From contig NZ_CP126889.1 in the NCBI RefSeq assembly GCF_030246845.1, positions 3,901,001 through 3,965,000 on the forward strand: DNA of 64,000 bases, in the 5' to 3' direction. The notes under the pieces are model-generated. The model saw only the letters and a list, made by a program, of their open reading frames with translations. It was not told the origin of the DNA and ran no database searches. The DNA comes from Enhydrobacter sp. (GTDB taxonomy: Bacteria > Pseudomonadota > Alphaproteobacteria > Reyranellales > Reyranellaceae). Both the position numbers and the translations under genes were made by a program. This document shows positions 28,185 through 38,240 of the stretch, one piece after another. Within the stretch, counting starts at the first letter, position 1. Each line of letters opens with the position of its first letter.

Positions 28185-29209
28185 GTGTCCAAACGATTGA
28201 ATCCCGCCCCCAAATACCATTTTGCAGCGACGGATGGCGTCATTCCTCAGGGGCGCCCTGAAATCGTACGGATCACTGCAATCCGTCCAAATCCGGGAAA
28301 TCCCCGGTCTCATAGCCGCCAACAGCGCCGGGCCATGGCGCGAAGCCTTAGCCAGCTTGGCTACAACGCGCCGATCTTGATCGACGCGTTCGGCATGATC
28401 GTAGCGGGCGAACTGCGCTACGAAGCGTTGAAAATGCTTGGCGTGGAAGAAGTACTCGTGGTGCGCCTAGGTCATCTCACTCCAGAGCAGATCGAGGCCT
28501 ACATTATTGCCGACAATCGGCTCGCCGAGCTCGCTGGCTGGGATGATCCAAAGCTGGCAAAAGCCCTCAAGAGGCTATGCGGGATCGCCCTTACCTTTGA
28601 TATTGAAGTTACCGGCTTCGAGACGCCGGAGATCGAACTTCGGATCCAGTCGTTGGACCCGCCCGAAGAGACCGACGCGGACGACGACGTCGAGGTGCCG
28701 AACGGCGAGCCCGTCTCAAGGCCAGGCGACCTGTGGCGGCTTGGCCGCAATCATATCCTGTGTGCCAGTGCGCTAGAGACGTCGAGCTACGACACTCTCT
28801 TGGCAGGCCTGGTGTGCGACGCCGCAACAATGTCCAGCTCGGCAAGTTCGGGCGCACGCGCACCAACGTCTGGAACTACCCCGGCATGAACAGCTTCGCG
28901 CGCCGCGGTCAGGTTCGAGGGCTGGATCTGCACCCCACCGTCAAGCCGTTGGCCATGGTGTCGGATGCTATCCTCGACGTCACTGCCCGCGACGAGATCG
29001 TCCTGGATCCCTTCTGCGGCAGCGGCACCACCATCATTGCGGCCGAACGTACCGGTCGGCGCGGCTATGGCCTCGAGCTCGATCCGCTCTATGTCGACAC
29101 CGCGATCCTGCGCTGGCAGCGCATGACCGGGCACACCGCGGTGCACGCCAGCGGCAAGACCTTCGAGGAGGTTCGGCGGGAGCGGGGAGGTGTCGATGTC
29201 GGTCGATGA
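28185..29209 (+). pseudogene. ParB-domain DNA methyltransferase with deleted catalytic core
   Basis: The 5' frame (from GTG 28185) has a ParB-like domain (RPNPGNPRSHSRQQ ... IVAGELRYEALKMLG) and the linker RPGDLWRLGRNHILCASAL. At about 28822 the frame changes and the sequence jumps to NNVQLGKFGRTRTNVWNYPG, followed by LDPFCGSGTTIIAAERTGRRGYGLELDP, the SAM-binding part of N4/N6 DNA methylases. The stretch in between, which in relatives carries DPPY, is missing (roughly 100 residues). It therefore cannot methylate DNA. Such methylases are common in alphaproteobacterial prophages and islands. Confidence 0.8.
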
Positions 29210-29564
29210 CTCCGACAACCCCCCTAAAAATCCTCCTCAGGGCGGAAACGATCGACCGCGCCGGCCGAAAAAGCGTCGCCGGCGCCGGGTGCCGGAAAGC
29301 ACCATTGCCATCTTCGATCGGCTGCTCATGCGCCAACGCTCCATGATCCTGAACGGTGTGCAAACGAATCTTCCGACGATCGACGCAATTGCCTTTCAGC
29401 TCTGGCTGAAGAGCATGGACGGGGACATCCGTGCCCGCAACGTGCTTCTCAAATGGGAGAAGTTCGCCAGCCGCCGGACGAAGCGCAGACTCGAGGTTCG
29501 CTGGGCCGACAACGACGATACCCGCGCCATCCAACCGGCGAAGCCGGGAGATGAGAATGAATGA
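29196..29564 (+). CDS. DUF5681-like phage-associated protein
   Basis: 122 residues from ATG 29196, chosen because GGAGG lies 6 bases upstream. The N-terminal third is Pro-, Arg- and Lys-rich and disordered (RPRRPKKRRRRR). The rest (PTIDAIAFQLWLKSMDGDIRARNVLLKWEKF) resembles the helical part of DUF5681-like proteins that accompany ParB-methylases. It overlaps the end of the methylase pseudogene and is followed by the start of a second DUF5681 gene. Confidence 0.55.
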   Translation: MSVDDSDNPPKNPPQGGNDRPRRPKKRRRRRVPESTIAIFDRLLMRQRSMILNGVQTNLPTIDAIAFQLWLKSMDGDIRARNVLLKWEKFASRRTKRRLEVRWADNDDTRAIQPAKPGDENE

Positions 29565-29585
29565 CTATAAGGTCGGCTATGGTCA
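29557..29585 (+). pseudogene. N-terminal stub of a DUF5681 gene cut by an IS3 remnant
   Basis: ATG 29557 opens MNDYKVGYG, the characteristic start of DUF5681 proteins, overlapping the previous stop. After nine codons the sequence becomes the 3' side of an IS3-type orfB. The remainder of the DUF5681 gene is not found after the element. Confidence 0.6.
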
Positions 29586-30009
29586 CCGTCGCCAGCGCTT
29601 CCTTGGTGAAGTCGTCGACCACGGTCAGGATGCGGAAGCGCCGCCCGCTGGTGAGCTGGTCGGCCACGAAGTCGAGCGACCAGCGCTGGTTGGGACCCTG
29701 CGGCAGCGTCAACGGCGCCCGAACGCCAATCGCCCGCCGACGGCCCCGCCGGCGCCGCACCTGCAGCTTCTCCTCGCGGTAGAGCCTGCGGAAGCGCTTG
29801 TGGTTCATCCGCACCCCCTCGCGCTCCAGCAACCACTGCAAGCGCCGATAGCCAAACCGCCGCCGCTCGGCCGCCAGGGCACGCAGGCGCTCTCGAACCG
29901 CCGTGTCGTCCGGCCTGGTCGATCGATACCGGAAGCTGGTGCGATCCATCCCCAGAAGCCCGCAGGCGCGCCGCTGGCTCAGGCTGTGCGCCGTCATCGT
30001 GTGCTGCAC
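29583..30009 (-). pseudogene. IS3-family OrfB, C-terminally truncated
   Basis: About 140 residues of the OrfB transposase remain: the HTH_21 region (RRRFGYRRLQWLLEREG) and the start of the integrase core (WSLDFVADQLTSG, TVVDDF) with the first two Asp. The Glu-containing half is gone, so it cannot be active. In intact relatives OrfB is made by -1 frameshifting from OrfA. Confidence 0.8.
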
Positions 30010-30032
30010 CGCCCGTCGCCGTGCCGCAGGCT

Positions 30033-30299
30033 TCAGAAGTTTCCCGAGGCGATGTCCTTCAAGGCGGCGTTGTCCAGCATCGCCTCGGCCAGCAGCTTCT
30101 TCAGCTTGCGGTTCTCCTCCTCGAGCTGACGCAGCCGCCGAGCCTCCGACACCGTCATCGTGCCGTACTTGGTCTTCCAGTTGTACAGCGTCGCTTCGCT
30201 AATCCCGTGCTGGCGGCACACCTCGCCAGTCTTCCCGCCTGCCGCATGCTGCCGCAGGATCTCGATGATCTTCTCCTCCGTAAACCGGCTCTTCTTCAT
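30033..30299 (-). CDS. IS3-family OrfA
   Basis: 88 residues: HTH (FTEEKIIEILRQHAAGGKTGEVCRQHGISEATLYNWKTKYG) and a C-terminal leucine-zipper-type coiled coil (RRLRQLEEENRKLKKLLAEAMLDNAALKDI). Complete in itself, but its partner OrfB is truncated. Confidence 0.85.
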   Translation of the reverse strand: MKKSRFTEEKIIEILRQHAAGGKTGEVCRQHGISEATLYNWKTKYGTMTVSEARRLRQLEEENRKLKKLLAEAMLDNAALKDIASGNF

Positions 30300-30427
30300 C
30301 GTCCGCTCCTCTCCAAGCGCGGACTCTACACTTCCAACCGGCTGACTTTCAGGGGCTCAGAGCACATTGGCACAGCAAGCGTGCATGGGAGGCCGGCAGT
30401 GACGCCGGTCACCAGATGGAGCACGCG

Positions 30428-30709
30428 ATGAGCAAGCGGAAGAAGACCACCACCAAGGCCCCTAGTGGAAGAAAGGCCTCAAAGAAGAGGCTAGGGCGGG
30501 TTGCTGCTGGCACAACCAAACTCGCACAACTGGAAGCGCTGCTGCGCCGGCCGGAGGGGGCGACGCTCGACCAGATCAGCACCTCGATCGGCTGGCAGGC
30601 CCATAGCGTGCGCGGCGCGATGTCGGCCACGCTGAAAAAGAAGCAAGGGCTCACCATCAGTAGCGACAAGCGGGAGGACGGGCAACGGGTCTATCGGATT
30701 GCTGCCTGA
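30428..30709 (+). CDS. DUF3489 domain protein
   Basis: 93 residues. A Lys/Arg-rich start (MSKRKKTTTKAPSGRK) precedes a small winged-helix-like DUF3489 domain (KLAQLEALLRRPEGATLDQISTSIGWQAHSVRGAMSATLKKK), probably DNA-binding. I use ATG 30428 because GGAG lies 6 bases upstream; an ATG at 30416 has none. It is first in a three-gene unit with DUF2924 and a large serine recombinase, an arrangement known from many alphaproteobacterial mobile islands. Confidence 0.8.
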   Translation: MSKRKKTTTKAPSGRKASKKRLGRVAAGTTKLAQLEALLRRPEGATLDQISTSIGWQAHSVRGAMSATLKKKQGLTISSDKREDGQRVYRIAA

Positions 30710-30719
30710 GTGCGGGGTC

Positions 30720-31163
30720 ATGCGATCCGAGGAGAACGCCCTGGAGGCCGAGATCCAACGGCTGGAGGATCTCGGCCTCGACGAGCTGCGCAAGCTCTGC
30801 GGTCCGGTGCTGGGGGCGGTGCCGGTGAACCATGGCGCCCACCTGCTGCGTCGCCGCCTGGCCTATGAGCTGCAGGCGAGAGCGTTGGGCGATCTACCGG
30901 CGGAGACCCAACGCCGGCTGCGGCGCCTGCATCAGTCCTTCAAGGCCGATCCGCAGCATAAGCCGATGCCCCGGCGCCCCCTCAAGCCTGGCCTGGTGCT
31001 GACGCGGAGCTGGCAGGGGGTGCTGCACCAGGTCCAGGTGACGGACCAGGGTTTTAACCATCGCGGCGAGCGCTTCATTTCCTTGTCGGAAGTGGCCCGC
31101 CGCATCACCGGCACCCGCTGGTCGGGACCCCTGTTCTTCGGCCTGAAGAAGGCAGGGCCGTGA
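30720..31163 (+). CDS. DUF2924 domain protein
   Basis: 147 residues. The N-terminal helices (EIQRLEDLGLDELRKLCGPVLG ... LLRRRLAYELQARALG) and C-terminal part (LKPGLVLTRSWQGVLHQVQVTDQGFNHRGERFISLSEVARRITGTRWSGPLFFGL) match DUF2924, which almost always precedes a serine recombinase and may be its accessory factor. Its stop overlaps the recombinase GTG (GTGA), so translation is probably coupled. Confidence 0.85.
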   Translation: MRSEENALEAEIQRLEDLGLDELRKLCGPVLGAVPVNHGAHLLRRRLAYELQARALGDLPAETQRRLRRLHQSFKADPQHKPMPRRPLKPGLVLTRSWQGVLHQVQVTDQGFNHRGERFISLSEVARRITGTRWSGPLFFGLKKAGP

Positions 31164-32740
31164 GTCCCAGGATCAAGCGCTGCGCGATCTATACCCGGAA
31201 GTCGTCGGAGGAGGGGCTGGAGCAGGCTTTTAACTCCCTCGACGCCCAACGGGAGGCCTGTGAGGCCTATATCAAGAGTCAGGCCCATGAGGGTTGGAAA
31301 CTGGTGAAGGCCGCCTACGACGACGGCGGCTTCTCCGGCGGCACGATGGAGCGGCCAGCCGTTCAGCGATTGCTGGCCGATCTGCGGCAGGGGCTGGTCG
31401 ATGTCATCGTCGTCTACAAGATCGACCGGCTGACCCGGTCGCTGGCGGACTTCGCCCGCATCGTCGAGACCTTGGACCGGCAGGGAGCGTCGTTCGTCTC
31501 GATCACCCAGCAGTTCAACACGACGACCTCGATGGGGCGGCTGACGCTGAACGTGCTGCTTTCCTTCGCCCAGTTCGAGCGCGAGGTCACGGGCGAGCGC
31601 ATCCGCGACAAGATCGCGGCCTCCAAGCGCAAGGGCATGTGGATGGGCGGCAACCTGCCGCTGGGCTACGACCTGCGGGACCGCCAGCTCGTCATCAACG
31701 AGCGGGAGGCCGAGACCGTCCGATCCATCTTCCAGCGGTATCTCGAGCTCGGCACGGTCTCTGCCGTGCAGGCCGAGCTCCAGCGGCAGAGCATCGTCAG
31801 CAAGGCCTGGGTCTCGGGCAGCGGCAGGAAGAAGGGTGGGGTGGGCTATAGCCGCGGCGCGCTCTACTACCTGCTGCGCAATCCGCTCTATGTCGGCCGC
31901 ATCGCCCATCGCGGGGCAACGTACGAGGGCCAGCATCCGGCGATCGTACCGCAGGCGCTATGGGATCAGGTCCAGGCGATGCTGACCGGCAACCGCCGGA
32001 GCGGGCATCGAACCGCCGGAGCCACCGAACCTTCTCTCCTGGCCGGATTCCTGTATGACGATCGGGGCCATCTGATGAGCCCGTCGCACAGTCGCAAGGC
32101 GACGGGGCGGCGTTACCGCTACTATGTCAGCCAGGCGCTGTTGCAGGGGCAGCCGGACGAAGCGGGATCCGTTCGGCGGGTGTCGGCCGAGGCCATTGAG
32201 TCCATCGTTGATCGAACCCTCTGCGAAGCGCTGCCGCAGCTGCAGCGGAAGGCGTGGTCGACCTCCTCCACCGAGCAGAAGCGCATCCGCCTCAAGCAGT
32301 TGGTCGACCGTATCGTGATCAGCCGCGACAGCGTCGGAATCAAAGTGACCGATGCGGGGCGCGAAACATTGGCAGAGGCGGACTCCGGATCACTGCGCGT
32401 CGTGACAGTGCTGAAGGCTGCCATCGGCGGCAAACAGATCGTCTCCCGCCATGCGGTCACGGCGCGAGTCGATCGTTCGCTCGTGAAGGCGATCGCGTGG
32501 GCGCGGGACCTGCGGCAGCGCCTTGAGCGAGAGGGCGCATCGCTGGACGAGCTGGCGCGACAGGAAGGCTGCTCGCGGCCCTATGTCAGCAGCATGATCA
32601 AGCTGGCTTACCTCGCGCCCAACATCACACAGGCCATTCTCGATGGGACCCAGCCAGCCTCTCTGACCCTGGCTGATCTGATGAAGCGCAACATTCCGGT
32701 CGGTTGGGTCGACCAGCGCCGCGCCTTCGGATTCCTCTAA
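31160..32740 (+). CDS. Large serine recombinase
   Basis: 526 residues. The resolvase catalytic domain (1-150) has the nucleophilic Ser region AIYTRKSSEEGLEQAFNSLDAQ and IDRLTRSLADF, followed by a Recombinase domain (about 165-300, LPLGYDLRD ... RNPLYVGRIAHRG) and a C-terminal segment with an HTH-like tail (LARQEGCSRPYVSSMIKLAYLAPNI). It should integrate or excise the island by site-specific recombination. GTG start overlaps the DUF2924 stop. The gene appears intact although the cargo genes upstream are broken. Confidence 0.9.
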   Translation: MSPRIKRCAIYTRKSSEEGLEQAFNSLDAQREACEAYIKSQAHEGWKLVKAAYDDGGFSGGTMERPAVQRLLADLRQGLVDVIVVYKIDRLTRSLADFARIVETLDRQGASFVSITQQFNTTTSMGRLTLNVLLSFAQFEREVTGERIRDKIAASKRKGMWMGGNLPLGYDLRDRQLVINEREAETVRSIFQRYLELGTVSAVQAELQRQSIVSKAWVSGSGRKKGGVGYSRGALYYLLRNPLYVGRIAHRGATYEGQHPAIVPQALWDQVQAMLTGNRRSGHRTAGATEPSLLAGFLYDDRGHLMSPSHSRKATGRRYRYYVSQALLQGQPDEAGSVRRVSAEAIESIVDRTLCEALPQLQRKAWSTSSTEQKRIRLKQLVDRIVISRDSVGIKVTDAGRETLAEADSGSLRVVTVLKAAIGGKQIVSRHAVTARVDRSLVKAIAWARDLRQRLEREGASLDELARQEGCSRPYVSSMIKLAYLAPNITQAILDGTQPASLTLADLMKRNIPVGWVDQRRAFGFL

Positions 32741-32979
32741 TCGTCATATCCACAGTGGCGCTCCGATCGCGGGCTTTCGGGCCGCGATGTCGAGTGCAAC
32801 TGCATCGTGTTGCGTAAGTGCCAAAATGAGGCCCGGAGAGAAAGCGCCGGACAGGCCGCAGTTTCGGCAGAATGCGCCTGAAAACGCGCGCACGGACTGA
32901 CGCCGTCTGGGGACAACTACCGGAAAGGTCGACGGAAATAACTCGCGGCCACCCGTGGAGAAGATTCCGTACAGGTGGT

Positions 32980-33053
32980 TGGCTGGGGGACCAGGATTCG
33001 AACCTAGACTAACCGGGTCAGAGCCGGTTGTTCTACCGTTAAACTATCCCCCA
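32980..33053 (-). tRNA. tRNA-Gln (anticodon CUG)
   Basis: 74 bases on the minus strand with encoded CCA. The acceptor stem pairs TGGGGGA with TCCCCCA. The anticodon stem ACCGG/CCGGT encloses loop CTCTGAC, giving anticodon CTG for glutamine. The T loop GTTCGAATC is canonical. It lies 240 bases past the serine recombinase, at the border between the mobile region and the core genome. Confidence 0.95.
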
Positions 33054-33187
33054 ATCAGGGCTCAGGCCGGGACCAAGCGCCATCGGCGGCTGGGATTTAG
33101 CGATGCCCGGCGCGCTTGGCAAGCGGCTCGCTCCCGGCCGTTTCCTCGGGTACCATCGTCACAAGGAACGACAAAGACGAGTACCGA

Positions 33188-34255
33188 ATGGCCGGGGACG
33201 CCACGCCAAAGGGGGGCTGGCACAGCGGCCGTTTCGCGCACACTTTCGCCGCCATCGACCTCGGCACCAACAATTGCCGGCTTCTGGTGGCGAGGGCGTC
33301 GGTCTCGGGATTCGAGATCGTCGACGCCTATTCCCGGCCGGTCCGGCTGGGGGAAGGAGTGGCGCTGAACGGCGCGCTATGCGGCGACGCCATCGAGCGC
33401 ACGCTCGAGGCGCTTCTCGTCTGCGCGACCAAGATCGAGCGCAACGGCGTGACGCGCGCCCGCCACATCGCCACCGAAGCCTGTCGCCGGGCCTGCAACG
33501 GCCTCGATTTCCTGGCTCTCGTGAAAGATCGCACCGGGCTCTGCCTCGAGGTCATCTCGCCATCGGAGGAGGCGCGGCTGGCGCTCGCGAGCTGCGAGAA
33601 CCTGCTCGATCCCGAGATCCCCTACGGCCTGCTGGTGGATATCGGCGGCGGCTCGACCGAAGTCTGCTGGCTTCAGGTGCTGGGCCGCCGCAAGGACAGC
33701 GACGCCGTCGTCACCGAGCTGATCGACATGACCTCCGTCCCCTGGGGCGTCGTCACATTGACCGAGGCCTGCGCGGGCGGCCAGTCGCGCGAGCAGCCGA
33801 TGGGCCGCGCCTGCTACGACGCCATGGTCGAGCGCATTCGCCAGTCGCTGCGTCCGTTCTGCGCCCGCCACGGGATCGGCCGCGCGGTGGCGCGCGGCGA
33901 CGTTCAGATGATCGGCGTATCCGGCACGGTCACGACCATCAGCGCCCACCATCTCGGCCTGAAGCGCTATCACCGCGCGACAGTGGACGGCTCGCGGCTC
34001 GCCCACGAGGCGATCCTTGCCATCTGCGCCCAGCTCGCGCGCCTTTCCGTCGCCGAGCTGACAATGTTCCCCTGCATCGGCGACGATCGCGCCGATCTCG
34101 CGCTCGCCGGCGGCGCCATCCTCGAGGCGGTGTGCCGGCAATGGCCGACGCCGATGGTGCGGGTGGCCGACCGCGGCCTGCGCGAAGGCGTGCTGATGGA
34201 TTTGATGCGCCAGGCCGATCGCGAGGCCGATTCTCACTGGCGCCGCAGGCGCTGA
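33188..34255 (+). CDS. Ppx/GppA-family phosphatase
   Basis: 355 residues. Exopolyphosphatase/guanosine pentaphosphate phosphatase fold: phosphate-binding loop FAAIDLGTNNCRLLVAR near the start, ATEACRRACNG, catalytic-type IGGGSTEVCW and GVSGTVTTISA. It should hydrolyse polyphosphate or pppGpp, linking it to stringent control; the family cannot be split by sequence alone. ATG 33188 begins just before the conserved domain; a start 24 codons earlier gives an unlikely leader. rlmE follows after 4 bases, so the two form an operon. Confidence 0.88.
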   Translation: MAGDATPKGGWHSGRFAHTFAAIDLGTNNCRLLVARASVSGFEIVDAYSRPVRLGEGVALNGALCGDAIERTLEALLVCATKIERNGVTRARHIATEACRRACNGLDFLALVKDRTGLCLEVISPSEEARLALASCENLLDPEIPYGLLVDIGGGSTEVCWLQVLGRRKDSDAVVTELIDMTSVPWGVVTLTEACAGGQSREQPMGRACYDAMVERIRQSLRPFCARHGIGRAVARGDVQMIGVSGTVTTISAHHLGLKRYHRATVDGSRLAHEAILAICAQLARLSVAELTMFPCIGDDRADLALAGGAILEAVCRQWPTPMVRVADRGLREGVLMDLMRQADREADSHWRRRR

Positions 34256-34259
34256 GGTC

Positions 34260-34955
34260 ATGGCAAGCCAAGGCAAGGGCGGCAGCCGGCCGACAGGACG
34301 CCGCGCCACCGTGCGCGTCAGGACTGCGCGCGGGCGCACGGTCTCCTCTCAACGCTGGCTGCAGCGCCAGCTCAACGATCCCTACGTCGCCGAAGCGAAG
34401 AAGCGGGGCTATCGTTCGCGTGCCGCCTTCAAGCTGTTGCAGCTCGACGACCAGTTCCGTTTCCTGAGGCCCGGCGCACGCGTGGTCGATCTCGGCGCCG
34501 CACCGGGAGGCTGGACGCAGGTCGCGGTGGAACGCGTGCAGGCGGCGCGCGGCCATGGCGTCGTCATCGGCATCGATCTCACGCCGGTCGAGGCGGTCGC
34601 CGGCGCCACGGTTGTCGCCAAGGACTTCTATGACGAGGACGCGCCCGCCATGCTGACGGACCTGCTGGGCGGGGCGGCCGATGTCGTGCTGAGCGACATG
34701 GCGGCTGCGGCCACCGGCGATCCGCAGGTGGACCATCTGCGCATCATGGCGCTCGCCGAAGCCGCGCACGACTTTGCGCGCCAGGTCCTGAAGCCCGGCG
34801 GCGCCTTCGTGGCCAAGGTGCTGCGCGGCGGCACGGAGCGCACACTGCTCGAGCAGTTGAAGCGTGATTTCGCCAAGGTCCGTCACGTGAAGCCCGACGC
34901 CAGCCGGGCCGATTCGGCGGAGATGTATGTCGTCGGAACGGGCTTTCGGGGGTAA
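34260..34955 (+). CDS. rlmE: 23S rRNA 2'-O-methyltransferase (Um2552)
   Basis: 231 residues. FtsJ/RrmJ fold: an N-terminal basic extension, YRSRAAFKLLQLDDQF with the catalytic Lys, SAM-binding VVDLGAAPGGWTQVA, catalytic Asp in DVVLSDMAAAATG, then KPGGAFVAKVLRGG with the second Lys. It methylates U2552 of 23S rRNA during 50S assembly in the cytosol. The alphaproteobacterial Ppx-RlmE pairing is common. Confidence 0.92.
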   Translation: MASQGKGGSRPTGRRATVRVRTARGRTVSSQRWLQRQLNDPYVAEAKKRGYRSRAAFKLLQLDDQFRFLRPGARVVDLGAAPGGWTQVAVERVQAARGHGVVIGIDLTPVEAVAGATVVAKDFYDEDAPAMLTDLLGGAADVVLSDMAAAATGDPQVDHLRIMALAEAAHDFARQVLKPGGAFVAKVLRGGTERTLLEQLKRDFAKVRHVKPDASRADSAEMYVVGTGFRG

Positions 34956-35061
34956 TGCGCTCTCCCTTGGCTATTTGTATTTCCGCCAGGCCCTTGCGCA
35001 CGCAATCTTCAGGATAGGGCGCGCCGGCCTCGGAAAAGGGTGTTTCCTCCGCGATCCGCAC

Positions 35062-35089
35062 TTGGTTTGCAGCCGCCAATGTGTATAAA
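35062..35089 (+). promoter_or_regulatory. Probable sigma-70-type promoter of guaB
   Basis: TTGGTT (35062-35067), a 16-base spacer and TATAAA (35084-35089). Transcription would start near 35096, just before the hairpin at 35103. Confidence 0.5.
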
Positions 35090-35102
35090 GGCTCGCCAAC
35101 CC

Positions 35103-35132
35103 GGCGGCCCCCTCCCAGCGGGCCGCCTTTTT
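35103..35132 (+). terminator. Intrinsic terminator or attenuator in the guaB leader
   Basis: A perfect 8-base-pair stem (GGCGGCCC/GGGCCGCC) with a 9-base loop, followed by TTTTT. It lies after rlmE and 22 bases before guaB. If the promoter at 35062-35089 is real, every guaB transcript passes it, so it may act as an attenuator rather than only as the rlmE terminator. Confidence 0.65.
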
Positions 35133-35154
35133 AGTATCCGGTGCGGAGGTTGGC

Positions 35155-36618
<1,464 letters not shown>

Positions 36619-36629
36619 GGCGCCGTTAG

Positions 36630-38228
36630 CTAGAATCCGACTGCGGCGCCGTCGCGGCGGCTCTCCGAGGCGCCGAGGTAGGGTCCGCCGTCGGGAAAGC
36701 GCCAGATGATCTGGCTCGAGCCGAAGTCGAAGCTCGGCCATTGGGTGCGCGTGAGCTTGTGGCCGCGCGCTTCGAGGCCGGCGGCCGTGTCGGCGGGCAT
36801 ATGGTCCTCGAGCCACACCGTCCTGTCGACCTCGTGGACACGCCAGCGCGGCCCGTCGATCGCCGCCTGCGGGTTCTGGCCGTAGTCGACGATGCGCGAG
36901 AAGACCTGCATGTGGCCCTGCGGCTGCATGGCGCCGCCCATCAGGCCGAATGTCGCGACCGGCTTGCCGTCCTTGGTGATGAAGGCGGGAATGATGGTGT
37001 GGAACGGCCGCTTGAGCGGGCCGACCTCGTTGGGATGGCCCTTGGTCGTGACGAATCCGGTCGCCCGGTTCTGCAGGGCAATGCCGGTGCCGGGCACGAC
37101 GATGCCCGAGCCGAAACCGGTGTAGTTCGACTGGATCAGCGACACCATCATGCCCGAAGCGTCGGCCGTGCCGAGATAGATCGTGCCGCCGTCCTTCGGT
37201 GTGCCTGGACCGAAGTCCTTCGCCTTCTTCGGATCGATCAGCTTGGCGCGGCTTTTCAGGTACGCCTTGTCGAGCATCTGCCGTGGCGTCACCTCCATAA
37301 AGCGCGGATCGGCCACGTAGCGCCAGATGTCGGCGAAGGCGAGCTTCATTGCCTCGATCCTGAGATGCGCCACTTCGGGTCCGTCGCAGTCGTGGCCGGC
37401 GAGATCGAAATTCTCGAGGATGCCGAGGGCCATGCAGGCGGCGATGCCCTGGCCCGACGGCGGGATTTCGTGCAGCGTCGTGCCGCGATAGCCGAGGCCG
37501 ATCGGATCGACCCAGTCGGGCCTGTGCTCGGCGAGATCCTTCTTGCGCAGCGCGCCGCCGGTCTCGCGCGCGTACCTGTCCATCGCGTCGGCGAGCTCGC
37601 CACGATAGAAGGCCTCGCCCTTGCTTTCGGCGATCTTCGTGAGCGTTCGCGCCTGATCGGGAAACTTCCAGAGCTCGCCCGGCTTGGGCGCGCGTCCATG
37701 GGGCAGGAAGGCCTTGACCCAGCTCTCCTCGCCCTTCAGCCGCTCGATCGCCCGGTCCCACTGGCGCGCGATCATATAGGAGACGCGAAAGCCGTCATGC
37801 GCATACTTGATGCCAGGCTCGAACAGGTCGGCGAACGGCAGCTTGCCGTAGCGTCCGTGCAGTTCCATCCAGAGCGACACCGCGCCAGGTGTCGTGACGC
37901 TGCCCCAGCCGGTGCTGGGCATCTTGGGCTGGCCTGCATACTGGTCCGGCGTCATCAGCGCGGGCGAATGACCCGAGGCGTTCAGCCCGACGAGCTTCTG
38001 GCCGTCCCACAGGATGCAGAAGGCGTCGGCGCCGATGCCGTTCATGGTGGGTTCGACGACCGTGATCGCAATTGCCGCCGCAACCGCGGCATCGACCGCG
38101 TTGCCGCCCTTGGCCAGCATGCGCAGGCCGGCGGTGGCGGCGAGCTGCTGGGAGGAGGCGACGACGTTCTCGGCGAAGATCGGCAGCTTCCTGGCGCCGT
38201 AAGGGAACTCGTACGTGAAAGACGGCAC
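36630..38228 (-). CDS. Gamma-glutamyltransferase family protein
   Basis: 532 residues. N-terminal large-subunit features: ASSQQLAATAGLRMLAKGGNAVDAAVAAAIAITVVEPTMNGIG. The Thr of the self-cleavage site, from which the small subunit begins, is probably in DGGTIYLGTADASG (about residue 360). GFGSGIVVPGTGIALQNR follows as in the family. It lacks an obvious signal peptide, unlike classical periplasmic GGT, so it may be a cytosolic acylase-like member. It is the last gene of a minus-strand run with the lipoprotein and acyl-CoA ligase. Confidence 0.85.
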   Translation of the reverse strand: MPSFTYEFPYGARKLPIFAENVVASSQQLAATAGLRMLAKGGNAVDAAVAAAIAITVVEPTMNGIGADAFCILWDGQKLVGLNASGHSPALMTPDQYAGQPKMPSTGWGSVTTPGAVSLWMELHGRYGKLPFADLFEPGIKYAHDGFRVSYMIARQWDRAIERLKGEESWVKAFLPHGRAPKPGELWKFPDQARTLTKIAESKGEAFYRGELADAMDRYARETGGALRKKDLAEHRPDWVDPIGLGYRGTTLHEIPPSGQGIAACMALGILENFDLAGHDCDGPEVAHLRIEAMKLAFADIWRYVADPRFMEVTPRQMLDKAYLKSRAKLIDPKKAKDFGPGTPKDGGTIYLGTADASGMMVSLIQSNYTGFGSGIVVPGTGIALQNRATGFVTTKGHPNEVGPLKRPFHTIIPAFITKDGKPVATFGLMGGAMQPQGHMQVFSRIVDYGQNPQAAIDGPRWRVHEVDRTVWLEDHMPADTAAGLEARGHKLTRTQWPSFDFGSSQIIWRFPDGGPYLGASESRRDGAAVGF

Positions 38229-38240
38229 TCCGAAGTCCTT

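Larger units (their letters stand above)
29580..30357 (-). mobile_element. IS3-family element, truncated at its 3' end
   Basis: The minus strand has orfA, then orfB cut after TVVDDFTKEALATV, before the rest of the DDE domain. The intact end is near 30357 (TGAGCCCCTGAAAG reading inward). The missing half and lack of the second terminal repeat show deletion rather than simple insertion. Confidence 0.8.

Noticed and set aside
32766..32788. Inverted repeat after the serine recombinase as a terminator or att site
   Set aside because: Seven-bp stem without a T-run, and no matching sequence found at the left of the island.
32980..33053. tRNA-Gln as integration site with a duplicated 3' end
   Set aside because: I saw no second copy of the tRNA 3' end in the window, and large serine recombinases usually do not target tRNAs; only proximity is noted.
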